A stretch of 64,000 nucleotides of DNA from Paludibaculum sp. Its GTDB lineage: Bacteria > Acidobacteriota > Terriglobia > Bryobacterales > Bryobacteraceae. Each line of letters opens with the position of its first letter. Positions within the stretch are counted from its first letter, which is position 1. The notes under the pieces were generated by a model, which had not been told where the DNA came from, did not search any database, and was given only the letters and a program-made list of their open reading frames with translations. Positions 17,013-24,830 of the stretch are shown here, one piece after another. Location of the stretch: NCBI GenBank assembly GCA_029973955.1, contig JARKQJ010000152.1:62001-126000 (forward strand). The letters are read 5' to 3'. The position numbers were made by a program, and so were the translations under genes.

Positions 17013-17351
17013 ATGGGAAATGATCCGGCCACGCTGGATCTGCTGCGCGGCACGCTGGACCTGCTGGTGCTCCGCACGCTGGCGCGCGGACCGCTGCACG
17101 GGTACGCGATCGCGCAGCGCATCAAGCAATCGTCGAGTGAAGTGCTGCAGGTGGGCGAGGGTTCGTTGTATCCGGCGCTGCAACGGCTGCTGGTGCAGGG
17201 ATGGGTGGAGGCGGCCTGGGGCGTCTCCGAAACAAACCGGAAGGCGCGGTTCTACAGCCTGACCAAGGCTGGGCGCAAACAGTTGAGCCGGGAGACAGAG
17301 GAATTCCGGCGGATGGTCACAGCCATCGGACAAGTCCTGGAGTCGGCGTAA
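17013..17351 (+). CDS. PadR family transcriptional regulator
   Basis: 112 residues forming one winged-helix PadR domain (LLRGTLDLLVLRTLARGPLHGYA at about 8-30; EGSLYPALQRL at about 50-60; FYSLTKAGRKQL at about 83-94). I start at the ATG at 17013. The longer frame opening at TTG 16959 would start inside the promoter's -35 box and is rejected. Its TAA overlaps the next gene's ATG (TAATG), so regulator and permease are coupled. PadR genes abutting ADOP permeases are a hallmark of Acidobacteriota and usually repress the permease. Confidence 0.92.
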   Translation: MGNDPATLDLLRGTLDLLVLRTLARGPLHGYAIAQRIKQSSSEVLQVGEGSLYPALQRLLVQGWVEAAWGVSETNRKARFYSLTKAGRKQLSRETEEFRRMVTAIGQVLESA

Positions 17352-19924
17352 TGCCGCGGCTCTGGCGGAAGCTCAGGTCACTCCGGCGCCGCGATGAGAT
17401 GGCGCGGGAACTGGATGAGGAGATCCGGTTCCACCTGGAGATGATGGAGGCGGACGGGGCCGGGCGGGCTGAATTCGGGAATGTGGAACTGGTGCGCGAA
17501 GCGTCGAGGGAGAGTTGGACTTGGCCCGCCCTGGAGGGATGGCTGCGGGATCTGCGCCTGGCGCTGAGGAGCCTGTGGCGCACGCCGGTGGCGAGTCTGG
17601 CGGCGGTAGTTTCGCTGGGGATTGGGATCGGGGCGGCGTCGGCGGTGTATTCGGTCGTCGACGCGATCTTTTTCCGAACGCTGCGCGTGCCGGATGCCGG
17701 CGCGCTGGTGAGCGTGTATCAGAGCGACGACCGGCGGGCGATGTTCAGCAGCCACTCGTGGCCGCACTATGAGATGCTGCGGGCGCAGGCGAAGTCGTTC
17801 GAATCGCTGGCGGCTTACTCGCGCATTCCGGTGAACGCGCGGCTCGGCGAATCGACCGAGCGGCTGGTCACCGAACTGGTGAGCAACAACTACTTCGAGA
17901 TGCTGCGCGTGCAGCCGCTGGTGGGACGGGCGTTCCGGCCCGACGACGGGCAGGTGGCGATTCTCGGCGAGAAGCTGTGGAGGGAGCGGTTCGGCGCCGA
18001 TCCCGGCATTCCAGGCCGGACGCTAGTGCTCAACGCGCAGGCGTTCACGGTGATCGGGGTGGTTCCGAGTTCCTTCCAGAGCGTTGTGCTCGACTGGGGC
18101 AAGCCGCCGCAGATTTGGATTCCGGCCAGCGCGCGGGCGGTGTTCCCGGCGCTGCCGTTCGCCAACGCGGGCAGCCACTGGATGTTGGTGACGGGGCGGC
18201 TCCGTCCGGGCGCCACGCTGGAGCAGGCCAGGAGCGAGGCAGAGGCCGTATCGGAGCGCTTCTACGCGGCGGAGCCGGTGGACGAGTGGAAGTTCCGGCC
18301 CGTGGTCCTGCCCACACAACAGGCGCGATTCTGGCCGGATCGCCGGGAGTCAGTGAGGAGCTACCTGACGGTGCTGGCGGCGGTGGCAGGGCTGACGTTC
18401 CTGATGGCGTGCTTCAACGTGGCGAACCTGCTGCTGGGGCGCGCGGTGCGCCGGCAGAGGGAGTTCGGCATCCAAATAGCGATCGGCGCGGGACGTGCGC
18501 GACTGGCACGAACTCTGTTGCTGGAGGCGGGACTGCTGGCGGCCGCGGGCGTGGCGGCGGGACTGGTGGCAGCCGCGCTGATGACCGCGTCGCTGAGCCG
18601 CTTTGAAGCTCCGTTCGGTCTGCCGTTGAATCTCGACTTGAGTATGAACCCACGCGTGGCGGGCTTCGCCGCGGCGGCGGGCATCGCGACGGCGCTGCTG
18701 GCAGGCATAGCCCCGCTGAGGCAGGCGTGGCGAAGCGATGTACTGGCACTGATTTTGGGCGGGACGTGCGCAGCCGGCTGGCGGCGGCTGGGACTGGCCG
18801 ATACGCTTGTCTCCGCCCAGGTGGCCATCTGCCTGGTGGCGCTGACCGGCGCGAGTCTGTTCCAACGGACGATGGACCGGATCCAGGCGTCGGACCCGAT
18901 GTTCCGCGCGGGCCGCACTTTGATGGCGGACGTGGATCTGCTCTCCGCTGGATACGACGAGGCGCGAGGCCAGCGGATGCTCGCTGAACTGTTGCGCCGC
19001 GTGCGCGAGTTGCCGGGCGTGGAGGACGCGGCGTACGTCAAGACGGTGCCGCTGGGCGGATTTCGCGGCGCGCGAGACGTGACCGTGAACGGCGCGAAGG
19101 CGAATGTGCAGGTGAATACCGTCTCTTCGCGGTACTTCGCGGCGGCGGGCTTGCCTCTGCGGCAGGGGCGGGACCTGCGCGACGGCGAGATGTCGTCGGT
19201 AGTCATCAACGAACAGATGGCGGAGCGCTTCTGGCCGGGCCGGAGTCCGCTGGGCCGGGTGATTGAACTGCCGCGCACGAAGCAGCAGTTCACCGTGGTT
19301 GGCGTGGTGCGCGACGGGCACATGCGGAATTTCCGCGAGACACAGATTGCACCTTGCGCCTATTTGCCGCTGGCGGCCGATCATCAGCGGCTCATCACCC
19401 TCTACGCGCGCACCGGACCGCCGCCGGAGGCGCTGCTGGGCGCCGTGCGGGGCGCGCTCCGGGACGTGGACCGGGAACTGCCGTTCGTGCCGGACACGAT
19501 GGAAAAACACTTGGAACGCGCACTCTCGCGCGAACGCCTGGTCGCTTCGTCGTTGAGCGGGCTGGGCAGCTTCACGGCACTGTTGGCGGCGGTCGGGCTG
19601 TACGGGCTGATTTCCGTTTCAGTCAGCCGGCGGTCGCGGGAGATTGGCATCCGCATGGCGCTGGGCGCGCGGCCGGCCGGCGTGATGACGGCGGTGCTGG
19701 GCAGGTTCGCCTGGCTGCTGTCCGGAGGCGTGGTGGCCGGATTGGCCGGCTGCGCAGTGCTATCGCGATTTGCGGAGGCTCTCGTGTTCGGCGTGCGGGC
19801 CACGGACCCCGTGGCCTTCCTGATCGCCTGCTCTCTGATGGGCGGCATCGCCGCGCTGGCGGCGGCGGCGCCGGCCTGGCGCGCATCACGCACAGACCCG
19901 TGGCGAGTGCTGCGGCAGGACTAG
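17351..19924 (+). CDS. ADOP-type ABC transporter permease (duplicated MacB/FtsX)
   Basis: 857 residues. Residues about 1-55 form a cytoplasmic helical lead (RRRDEMARELDEEIRFHLEM) typical of ADOP proteins. Two MacB-like halves follow, each with an N-terminal helix, a periplasmic MacB_PCD domain and an FtsX core: first half about 75-470, second half about 495-857, ending in SRREIGIRMALGARPAGVM and three helices. ADOP permeases are called orphan because no ATPase is encoded beside them, as here. The ATG at 17351 is chosen over an in-frame upstream start lying inside padR. Its stop shares a CTAG with the convergent neighbour's stop. Confidence 0.9.
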   Translation: MPRLWRKLRSLRRRDEMARELDEEIRFHLEMMEADGAGRAEFGNVELVREASRESWTWPALEGWLRDLRLALRSLWRTPVASLAAVVSLGIGIGAASAVYSVVDAIFFRTLRVPDAGALVSVYQSDDRRAMFSSHSWPHYEMLRAQAKSFESLAAYSRIPVNARLGESTERLVTELVSNNYFEMLRVQPLVGRAFRPDDGQVAILGEKLWRERFGADPGIPGRTLVLNAQAFTVIGVVPSSFQSVVLDWGKPPQIWIPASARAVFPALPFANAGSHWMLVTGRLRPGATLEQARSEAEAVSERFYAAEPVDEWKFRPVVLPTQQARFWPDRRESVRSYLTVLAAVAGLTFLMACFNVANLLLGRAVRRQREFGIQIAIGAGRARLARTLLLEAGLLAAAGVAAGLVAAALMTASLSRFEAPFGLPLNLDLSMNPRVAGFAAAAGIATALLAGIAPLRQAWRSDVLALILGGTCAAGWRRLGLADTLVSAQVAICLVALTGASLFQRTMDRIQASDPMFRAGRTLMADVDLLSAGYDEARGQRMLAELLRRVRELPGVEDAAYVKTVPLGGFRGARDVTVNGAKANVQVNTVSSRYFAAAGLPLRQGRDLRDGEMSSVVINEQMAERFWPGRSPLGRVIELPRTKQQFTVVGVVRDGHMRNFRETQIAPCAYLPLAADHQRLITLYARTGPPPEALLGAVRGALRDVDRELPFVPDTMEKHLERALSRERLVASSLSGLGSFTALLAAVGLYGLISVSVSRRSREIGIRMALGARPAGVMTAVLGRFAWLLSGGVVAGLAGCAVLSRFAEALVFGVRATDPVAFLIACSLMGGIAALAAAAPAWRASRTDPWRVLRQD

Positions 19925-20832
19925 CTGGCGTGCAGCTCGCGCACGATGGCGCAGTTTTCGGCGATCTCGTCCTTGAACTTGGGCCACATGCCGACGATGG
20001 CGGCGTCGCCGGGCTTCATGTTCGAGTAGGCGAATTTGAAGGCCTGCGCTACCTGCGGCCGGTCGTAACCGGCGCGCCCGGCGCCGAGTAGTTTGAACGC
20101 CAGGCAGGGTTTGCGTGTTTTGCGCACGACGGCCAGCATGCGTTCGGGGTCCTTTTCGAGAAACGCCTCGCCGAGTCCGCGCTCGCCGTTGCACAGGGCG
20201 CGCGTCTCCTCCGGGGTGCGGCTGGCGCCGTAGAGGCAGGTCATGTAGTAGTCCACCGGCCAGCCCATCTCGTCGATCCACTCCACCACTTTGGGATTGT
20301 GCGTGGAGACGCCGGCCATGATGCCTGTGTCGCGAACGCGCTTGATGAATTCGAGCACGCGATCCATGCTCTTCGTGCGGAAGGCCTCGTCGGTGCGGTT
20401 GCCGTGGTGGGCCATGCCGAGGAAGCCGAGCCTGGCCGCCTCGGGGATCATGGTGAAATCCTTGTGCAACTCGAAATCGCTCAGCAGGAACACCTTCAAT
20501 TTGGAGCCGCGCTCGCGGATGCCTTTGAGGATGTCGATGGTGTCCTTGTGGTAGTGGAGCTGCCAGGTGGTGATGCCGGCGCGCTCGGCGGCCAGCACGG
20601 TTTCGATGCGGCGCTCCGGGGTCATCCACTCGCGCATGCACTGGTCCAGGATCCTGTTGTGGTGTGAGTAGCCCATGAGCGGATTGGTGCCGATCAGCAG
20701 GCGGCTGATCTCGTGTTTGCCGCCGAACTGCACGGTGGGCAGCGGCGCGGCAGCGGAGGAAGAGGAGGAGGGAGCGGCGGCGGCGGCAACTGCGGTGGAG
20801 GAGGCAAGAAATGCTCTGCGGGTATTCGTCAT
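19921..20832 (-). CDS. Tat-exported aldo/keto-reductase-like TIM-barrel protein
   Basis: 303 residues. Tat-like signal NTRRAFLASSTAVAAAAA (RR at 5-6), then a Ser/Ala linker and a TIM-barrel with aldo/keto-reductase-like features: ISRLLIGTNPLMGY near the N-terminus, AGITTWQLHY at about 93-102, and GIMAGVSTHNPKVVEWI at about 165. The canonical AKR catalytic Tyr is not clear, so activity is uncertain. I start at the ATG at 20832 so that the twin-arginine signal is N-terminal; a TTG/ATG region 11 codons upstream is weaker. It overlaps the ADOP gene's end by 4 nt and is divergent from pgm. Confidence 0.6.
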   Translation of the reverse strand: MTNTRRAFLASSTAVAAAAAPSSSSSAAAPLPTVQFGGKHEISRLLIGTNPLMGYSHHNRILDQCMREWMTPERRIETVLAAERAGITTWQLHYHKDTIDILKGIRERGSKLKVFLLSDFELHKDFTMIPEAARLGFLGMAHHGNRTDEAFRTKSMDRVLEFIKRVRDTGIMAGVSTHNPKVVEWIDEMGWPVDYYMTCLYGASRTPEETRALCNGERGLGEAFLEKDPERMLAVVRKTRKPCLAFKLLGAGRAGYDRPQVAQAFKFAYSNMKPGDAAIVGMWPKFKDEIAENCAIVRELHAS

Positions 20833-20901
20833 CGTAGGCTCATAAACGGACAATACTGTCTGCATTTATACACCTTACGGCCACACGCCGCAACAGCCGA
20901 C

Positions 20902-20907
20902 TATGAT
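20902..20907 (+). promoter_or_regulatory. -10 box TATGAT placed for leaderless pgm mRNA
   Basis: TATGAT ends 6 nt before the pgm ATG (20914). No Shine-Dalgarno is present. Confidence 0.45.
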
Positions 20908-20913
20908 GTCGTT

Positions 20914-22554
20914 ATGGCATTGCATCCGCTGGCCGGCAAACCCGCCCCCAAAGAACTGCTGACTGATGTCGAGGCGTTGGAATCGAAGTACTACTCGGGC
21001 CGGCCCGATGCCTCCGATCCCAACCAGGCGGTGAGCTTCGGCACCAGCGGGCATCGGGGCACCTCGCTGAACTCGACGTTCACGGAAACGCACATTCTGG
21101 CGATCGCCCAGGCCATCTGCGAGTACCGCAAAGCGCAGGGCTATTCCGGGCTGCTCTACCTCGGCATGGATACGCACGCGCTTTCGGCCGCGGCGCAGCG
21201 CACGGCGGTGGAGGTGCTGGCGGCCAACGGAGTGAACACAGCAATTCAGGCCGAAGGAGGCTTCACGCCCACGCCGGTAGTGTCGCACGCGATCCTGGCG
21301 GCGAACCGCGGCAGGAGCTCGGGCCTGAGCGACGGCATCATCATCACGCCTTCGCACAACCCGCCCGCCGATGGCGGCATTAAATACAATCCACCCAATG
21401 GTGGTCCGGCCGAAGCAGAGGTGACAACGGCCATTCAGAATCGCGCCAATGAACTATTGCGGGCAGGCAACACGGGCGTCTCGCGGCTCACCTACGAATC
21501 CGCCATGCGCTCCGGCCTGATCCGGCAGATCGATTACCGTCCGGCCTACATCAAGGATCTTGGCGGGGTGATCGATCTCGAATCCGTCTCGGCCTCCGGC
21601 CTGCAGATCGGTATCGATCCGCTGGGCGGCGCGGCGGTGCACTACTGGCACGAGATCGCGGCGGCGTACAACCTGGACCTGCATGTCGTGAACCCGGCCG
21701 TGGATCCGTCTTTCGCCTTCATGAGCGTCGATCACGACGGAAAGATCCGCATGGACTGCTCCAGCCCATACGCAATGGCTGGCCTGGTGCGGTTGAAAGA
21801 CCGTTACGACATCGCGTTCGCCAATGATCCGGACGCCGACCGGCACGGAATTGTCACACCCTCATCAGGGCTGATGAACCCGAACCACTACCTCTGCGCC
21901 GCCATCCGCTATCTGGCCTCGAACCGCCCGCAGTGGGGCGCGACGACGCCCGTAGGCAAGACGCTGGTTTCGAGCGGGTTGATCGACCGCGTGTGCGCGC
22001 ACCTGCAGCGGCCGGTGTGCGAAGTGCCGGTGGGCTTCAAGTGGTTCGCGCCGGGGCTCTATGACGGCACGCTGTGCTTCGGCGGCGAAGAGAGCGCCGG
22101 CGCCAGCTTCCTGCGGCGCGACGGCTCCGTCTGGACCACGGACAAAGACGGGCTCATCCTGGGCCTGCTGGCGTGCGAGATCACGGCGCGGACCGGCAAA
22201 GACCCCGGCGCGCATTACAGCGAGATCGAGGCGCAGTTCGGCACCTCCTATTACACGCGCATCGACACGCCGGCCACGCCGGAGCAGAAGTCGAAGCTCG
22301 GCAGGCTGTCGCCGGCGGCGGTGACGGACGCCACGCTGGCAGGCGACGCGATCGTGGACAGACTGACGGCGGCGCCGGGCAACGGCGCGGCGATCGGCGG
22401 ATTGAAGGTGACCACGCAGAACGGCTGGTTCGCGGCGCGGCCTTCCGGCACGGAAAACATCTACAAGCTGTATGCGGAAAGCTATGTGAGCGCGGGGCAC
22501 CTGGAAGCGATCGTCGCCGAGGCTCGGGAGCTGGTGCTGCGGGCGTTAGCTTAA
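20914..22554 (+). CDS. pgm: Alpha-D-glucose-phosphate-specific phosphoglucomutase
   Basis: 546 residues, the length of the bacterial Pgm family. It interconverts glucose-1-phosphate and glucose-6-phosphate in the cytosol through a phosphoserine intermediate. Four active-site loops are intact: ITPSHNP with Ser147 (about 143-149), the Mg-binding DPDADRHG (about 307-314), the sugar-binding GEESAGASF (about 390-398) and the phosphate-binding RPSGTENIYKLYAES near the C-terminus. SFGTSGHRGTSLNSTF near residue 40 is also conserved. The ATG at 20914 gives the family N-terminus; the longer frame extends into the divergent promoter region and is rejected. Confidence 0.95.
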   Translation: MALHPLAGKPAPKELLTDVEALESKYYSGRPDASDPNQAVSFGTSGHRGTSLNSTFTETHILAIAQAICEYRKAQGYSGLLYLGMDTHALSAAAQRTAVEVLAANGVNTAIQAEGGFTPTPVVSHAILAANRGRSSGLSDGIIITPSHNPPADGGIKYNPPNGGPAEAEVTTAIQNRANELLRAGNTGVSRLTYESAMRSGLIRQIDYRPAYIKDLGGVIDLESVSASGLQIGIDPLGGAAVHYWHEIAAAYNLDLHVVNPAVDPSFAFMSVDHDGKIRMDCSSPYAMAGLVRLKDRYDIAFANDPDADRHGIVTPSSGLMNPNHYLCAAIRYLASNRPQWGATTPVGKTLVSSGLIDRVCAHLQRPVCEVPVGFKWFAPGLYDGTLCFGGEESAGASFLRRDGSVWTTDKDGLILGLLACEITARTGKDPGAHYSEIEAQFGTSYYTRIDTPATPEQKSKLGRLSPAAVTDATLAGDAIVDRLTAAPGNGAAIGGLKVTTQNGWFAARPSGTENIYKLYAESYVSAGHLEAIVAEARELVLRALA

Positions 22555-22555
22555 T

Positions 22556-23269
22556 TCAGTCAAGCGCCGCGATCTCGCCAGGTACGATCTGGCGGGTGCG
22601 CGGAAGCACGCCTCGGTAGCTGAGGTAACCCACGAAGGCGAGGGTTCCGAGGAAGACGAAGAGTTCGATGACGTCGGAGGTGTGCGTCCGCGGCAGGGTC
22701 TTCCAGAGGATCCAGAGAATGGGCTGAGCGATGCACATGGCCCACACCGTGCCGTAGAAGTAACGCCGTTCGTGGCCCTCGCCGGCGGTGGATGGCTTCA
22801 CACGCGGCAGCTTGCCGAGAGCGCCAAGGATCCACACCGGGATCACGATGGGGAAGTAGCCGTACCAGTAGATCTGTTTCATCATCCACGTGCCGGTGAA
22901 GACGGCCACGAGGAGGCCGGCAATGTTCAGCAGGCCGTAGCTGATAGCAGCGCCCCAGGCGAAGGTGTAGCAAATGCGGCGGTAGATCGGATTGGGACGG
23001 TCTTCGGTGAAACGGATGATGTAGGGCGCGGGTTCGCAGCCCGGCAGCCTTCCGCGCAGGCCGGCGATGGCGGTTCCGATGAGCACGGCGATCAACCAGT
23101 AGACCATGGGCCCGCCGAAACCTTCGGCAAAGAGCCGGAAGGTGAAAGGCCCGGGAATGAGGAAGAAAACGAAGATCCAGATGGGCCAGTGGTTGACGCG
23201 ATAGTAGCCCTTGTTGCGAGTGCGGATCCTGCGTTCGCTGGCGAGTTCGATCTTGACCTGCGGATTCAT
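22556..23269 (-). CDS. Polytopic membrane protein of unknown function
   Basis: 237 residues with about six predicted helices (for example WIFVFFLIPGPFTFRLF at about 30, MVYWLIAVLIGTAIAGL at about 53, YGLLNIAGLLVAVFTGTW at about 110, PIVIPVWILGALGKL at about 140). A conserved-looking cytoplasmic loop RFTEDRPNPIYRRICY lies between helices. I recognise no family. It starts at ATG 23269; 68 nt separate it from the divergent SDR gene. It ends 2 nt after pgm's stop on the opposite strand. Confidence 0.65.
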   Translation of the reverse strand: MNPQVKIELASERRIRTRNKGYYRVNHWPIWIFVFFLIPGPFTFRLFAEGFGGPMVYWLIAVLIGTAIAGLRGRLPGCEPAPYIIRFTEDRPNPIYRRICYTFAWGAAISYGLLNIAGLLVAVFTGTWMMKQIYWYGYFPIVIPVWILGALGKLPRVKPSTAGEGHERRYFYGTVWAMCIAQPILWILWKTLPRTHTSDVIELFVFLGTLAFVGYLSYRGVLPRTRQIVPGEIAALD

Positions 23270-23323
23270 TGCAAAACATCCAGTTTGGCACAGCGCGGGC
23301 CTGCGCCGCCTCGCCAATCCCTG

Positions 23324-23329
23324 TACAAT
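23324..23329 (+). promoter_or_regulatory. -10 box TACAAT placed for leaderless SDR mRNA
   Basis: TACAAT ends 8 nt before the ATG at 23338; no Shine-Dalgarno is visible. Confidence 0.45.
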
Positions 23330-23337
23330 CGTCGAGC

Positions 23338-24087
23338 ATGAGGATCGATTTGCGCGGACAACGCGCGCTGGTGACGGGAGGAAGCAACGGGATTGGACGG
23401 GCTGCGGTAGAGGCATTGCGGGCCTGCGGCGCGGAGGTGGCCACGGCGGATTTGGAGGCCGATCCGCCGGTGGACGTAACGAACCCTGGCTCGCTGCAGG
23501 CGGCCTTTGAACGCGCGGGCCCGGTGGATGTCGTGGTGGCCAATGCGGGTGGCGCGGTGTTCGCACCGCTGGATGAGACGACAACGCCGGATTGGGAAAG
23601 GCTCCTGGCGCTGAACCTGGGCGGGGTCTTCCATACACTGCGATTCGCGGCGGCTCAGATGAAACCGCGGCGGCGGGGCAGCATCGTGATCACCGCCTCC
23701 ACCAACTCCTACGACGGCGAGCCGGGGTTGAGCGCCTACAACGCCACCAAAGCGGGCATCCTGGGCCTGCTCCACACGGCCGCGGGTGAGTTCGGCCCAT
23801 ATGGAATCCGGGTGAATGCCGTGTGCCCCGGGCTGATCCGCACGCGATTGACGGAGGACCAGTTTCAGAATCCGATCCACCTCAAAGAGTACTTCCGCCA
23901 CATTCCGCTGGGCCGCGGCGGGCAACCGGCGGAGGTGGCGAATGCCATCGCGTTCCTCGCGTCGCCGTTGGCTTCGTTCATCACCGGGGCGGCGCTGCTG
24001 ATTGACGGTGGGCAACTGGCGACGAAATTCGGCCCCTGGAACGAAGAGAACGCGCGCTTCGACATCGACCACTGGACGCTCAAATGA
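23338..24087 (+). CDS. Short-chain dehydrogenase/reductase
   Basis: 249 residues, classical SDR. Cofactor motif TGGSNGIG (about 13-20), VVANAGG (about 67-73), the catalytic Ser region ITASTNSYDG (about 117-126) and YNATK (about 133-137), then NAVCPGLIRTRLT. The substrate is not predictable. I start at ATG 23338, right behind a -10 box; an in-frame earlier ATG at 23269 lies in the divergent promoter. It overlaps the ABC-ATPase gene by 4 nt, so the three genes SDR-ATPase-permease may form one transcript. Confidence 0.88.
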   Translation: MRIDLRGQRALVTGGSNGIGRAAVEALRACGAEVATADLEADPPVDVTNPGSLQAAFERAGPVDVVVANAGGAVFAPLDETTTPDWERLLALNLGGVFHTLRFAAAQMKPRRRGSIVITASTNSYDGEPGLSAYNATKAGILGLLHTAAGEFGPYGIRVNAVCPGLIRTRLTEDQFQNPIHLKEYFRHIPLGRGGQPAEVANAIAFLASPLASFITGAALLIDGGQLATKFGPWNEENARFDIDHWTLK

Positions 24088-24830
24088 CCCCGACGTTTCT
24101 GGCGGATTCACTCACGCGGCGCTTTGGCAGCGTGCTGGCCGTGGACCAGGTGAGCCTGCATGTCAACGCGGGAGAGGTGGTGGGACTGCTGGGCCCGAAT
24201 GGAGCCGGCAAGACCACGATCCTGCGCATGATTGCAGGCATCCTGGAGCCGGACTCCGGCGCGGTCTTCATCAACGGCCGCAATCTGGTGGAGGATCCTC
24301 TGGCTGCCAAGCAGGCCATTGGCTTCCACTCGGGCGATACCCAGCTCTACCAGCGGCTGAATCCGCGCGAAGCCCTGCAGTACTTCGGCAGGCTCTACGG
24401 CATGAAGGAACCGGCACTGACGCGGAGAATCGAGCAACTGGTGAGCGAGTTGGAGATGGAGGCGTTTGCCGGGCGGCCTTGCAGCACGCTCTCTTCGGGC
24501 CAGCGCCAGCGCGCCAACATCGCGCGGGCATTCCTCCACCAACCCGATCTCCTGATCCTCGACGAGCCGACCAATGCGCTGGACATCGTGAGCGGGCAGT
24601 TCATTGTGCAGGCCATCCGGCGCGAGCGCGCGGCCGGCCGGGCGGTGCTGTTCTCCACTCACATCATGGGCGAGGCGGAATACCTGTGTGACCGCATCGC
24701 GCTGTTGCACAAGGGCCGGATCGTGGACGAGGGCTCGCTGCCGGAGCTCCTTCACCGCGCCGGAAGCGCCAACCTGACTGACGCATTCCTGAAGACCATC
24801 GGGGCAGGCCCGCGGGAGGACGCCGCATGA
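24084..24830 (+). CDS. NatA-like ABC transporter ATPase
   Basis: 248 residues with all ABC motifs: Walker A GPNGAGKTT (about 37-45), Q-loop about residue 80, signature LSSGQRQR (about 136-143), Walker B LLILDEPT (about 155-162) and H-loop STHIMGEAEYL. NatA proteins pair with NatB permeases in Na+-extrusion or drug-export-like complexes. It is coupled by 4-nt overlaps to the SDR before it and the NatB-CPBP fusion after it. Confidence 0.9.
   Translation: MTPTFLADSLTRRFGSVLAVDQVSLHVNAGEVVGLLGPNGAGKTTILRMIAGILEPDSGAVFINGRNLVEDPLAAKQAIGFHSGDTQLYQRLNPREALQYFGRLYGMKEPALTRRIEQLVSELEMEAFAGRPCSTLSSGQRQRANIARAFLHQPDLLILDEPTNALDIVSGQFIVQAIRRERAAGRAVLFSTHIMGEAEYLCDRIALLHKGRIVDEGSLPELLHRAGSANLTDAFLKTIGAGPREDAA

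Noticed and set aside
17201..17350. Longer start for the ADOP permease inside padR
   Set aside because: The added residues are low-complexity padR shadow; TAATG coupling at 17351 is typical.
20833..20913. dif/XerCD recombination site near the apparent skew switch
   Set aside because: No 28-mer with the expected inverted arms was found in this gap or other gaps between 19 and 28 kb.
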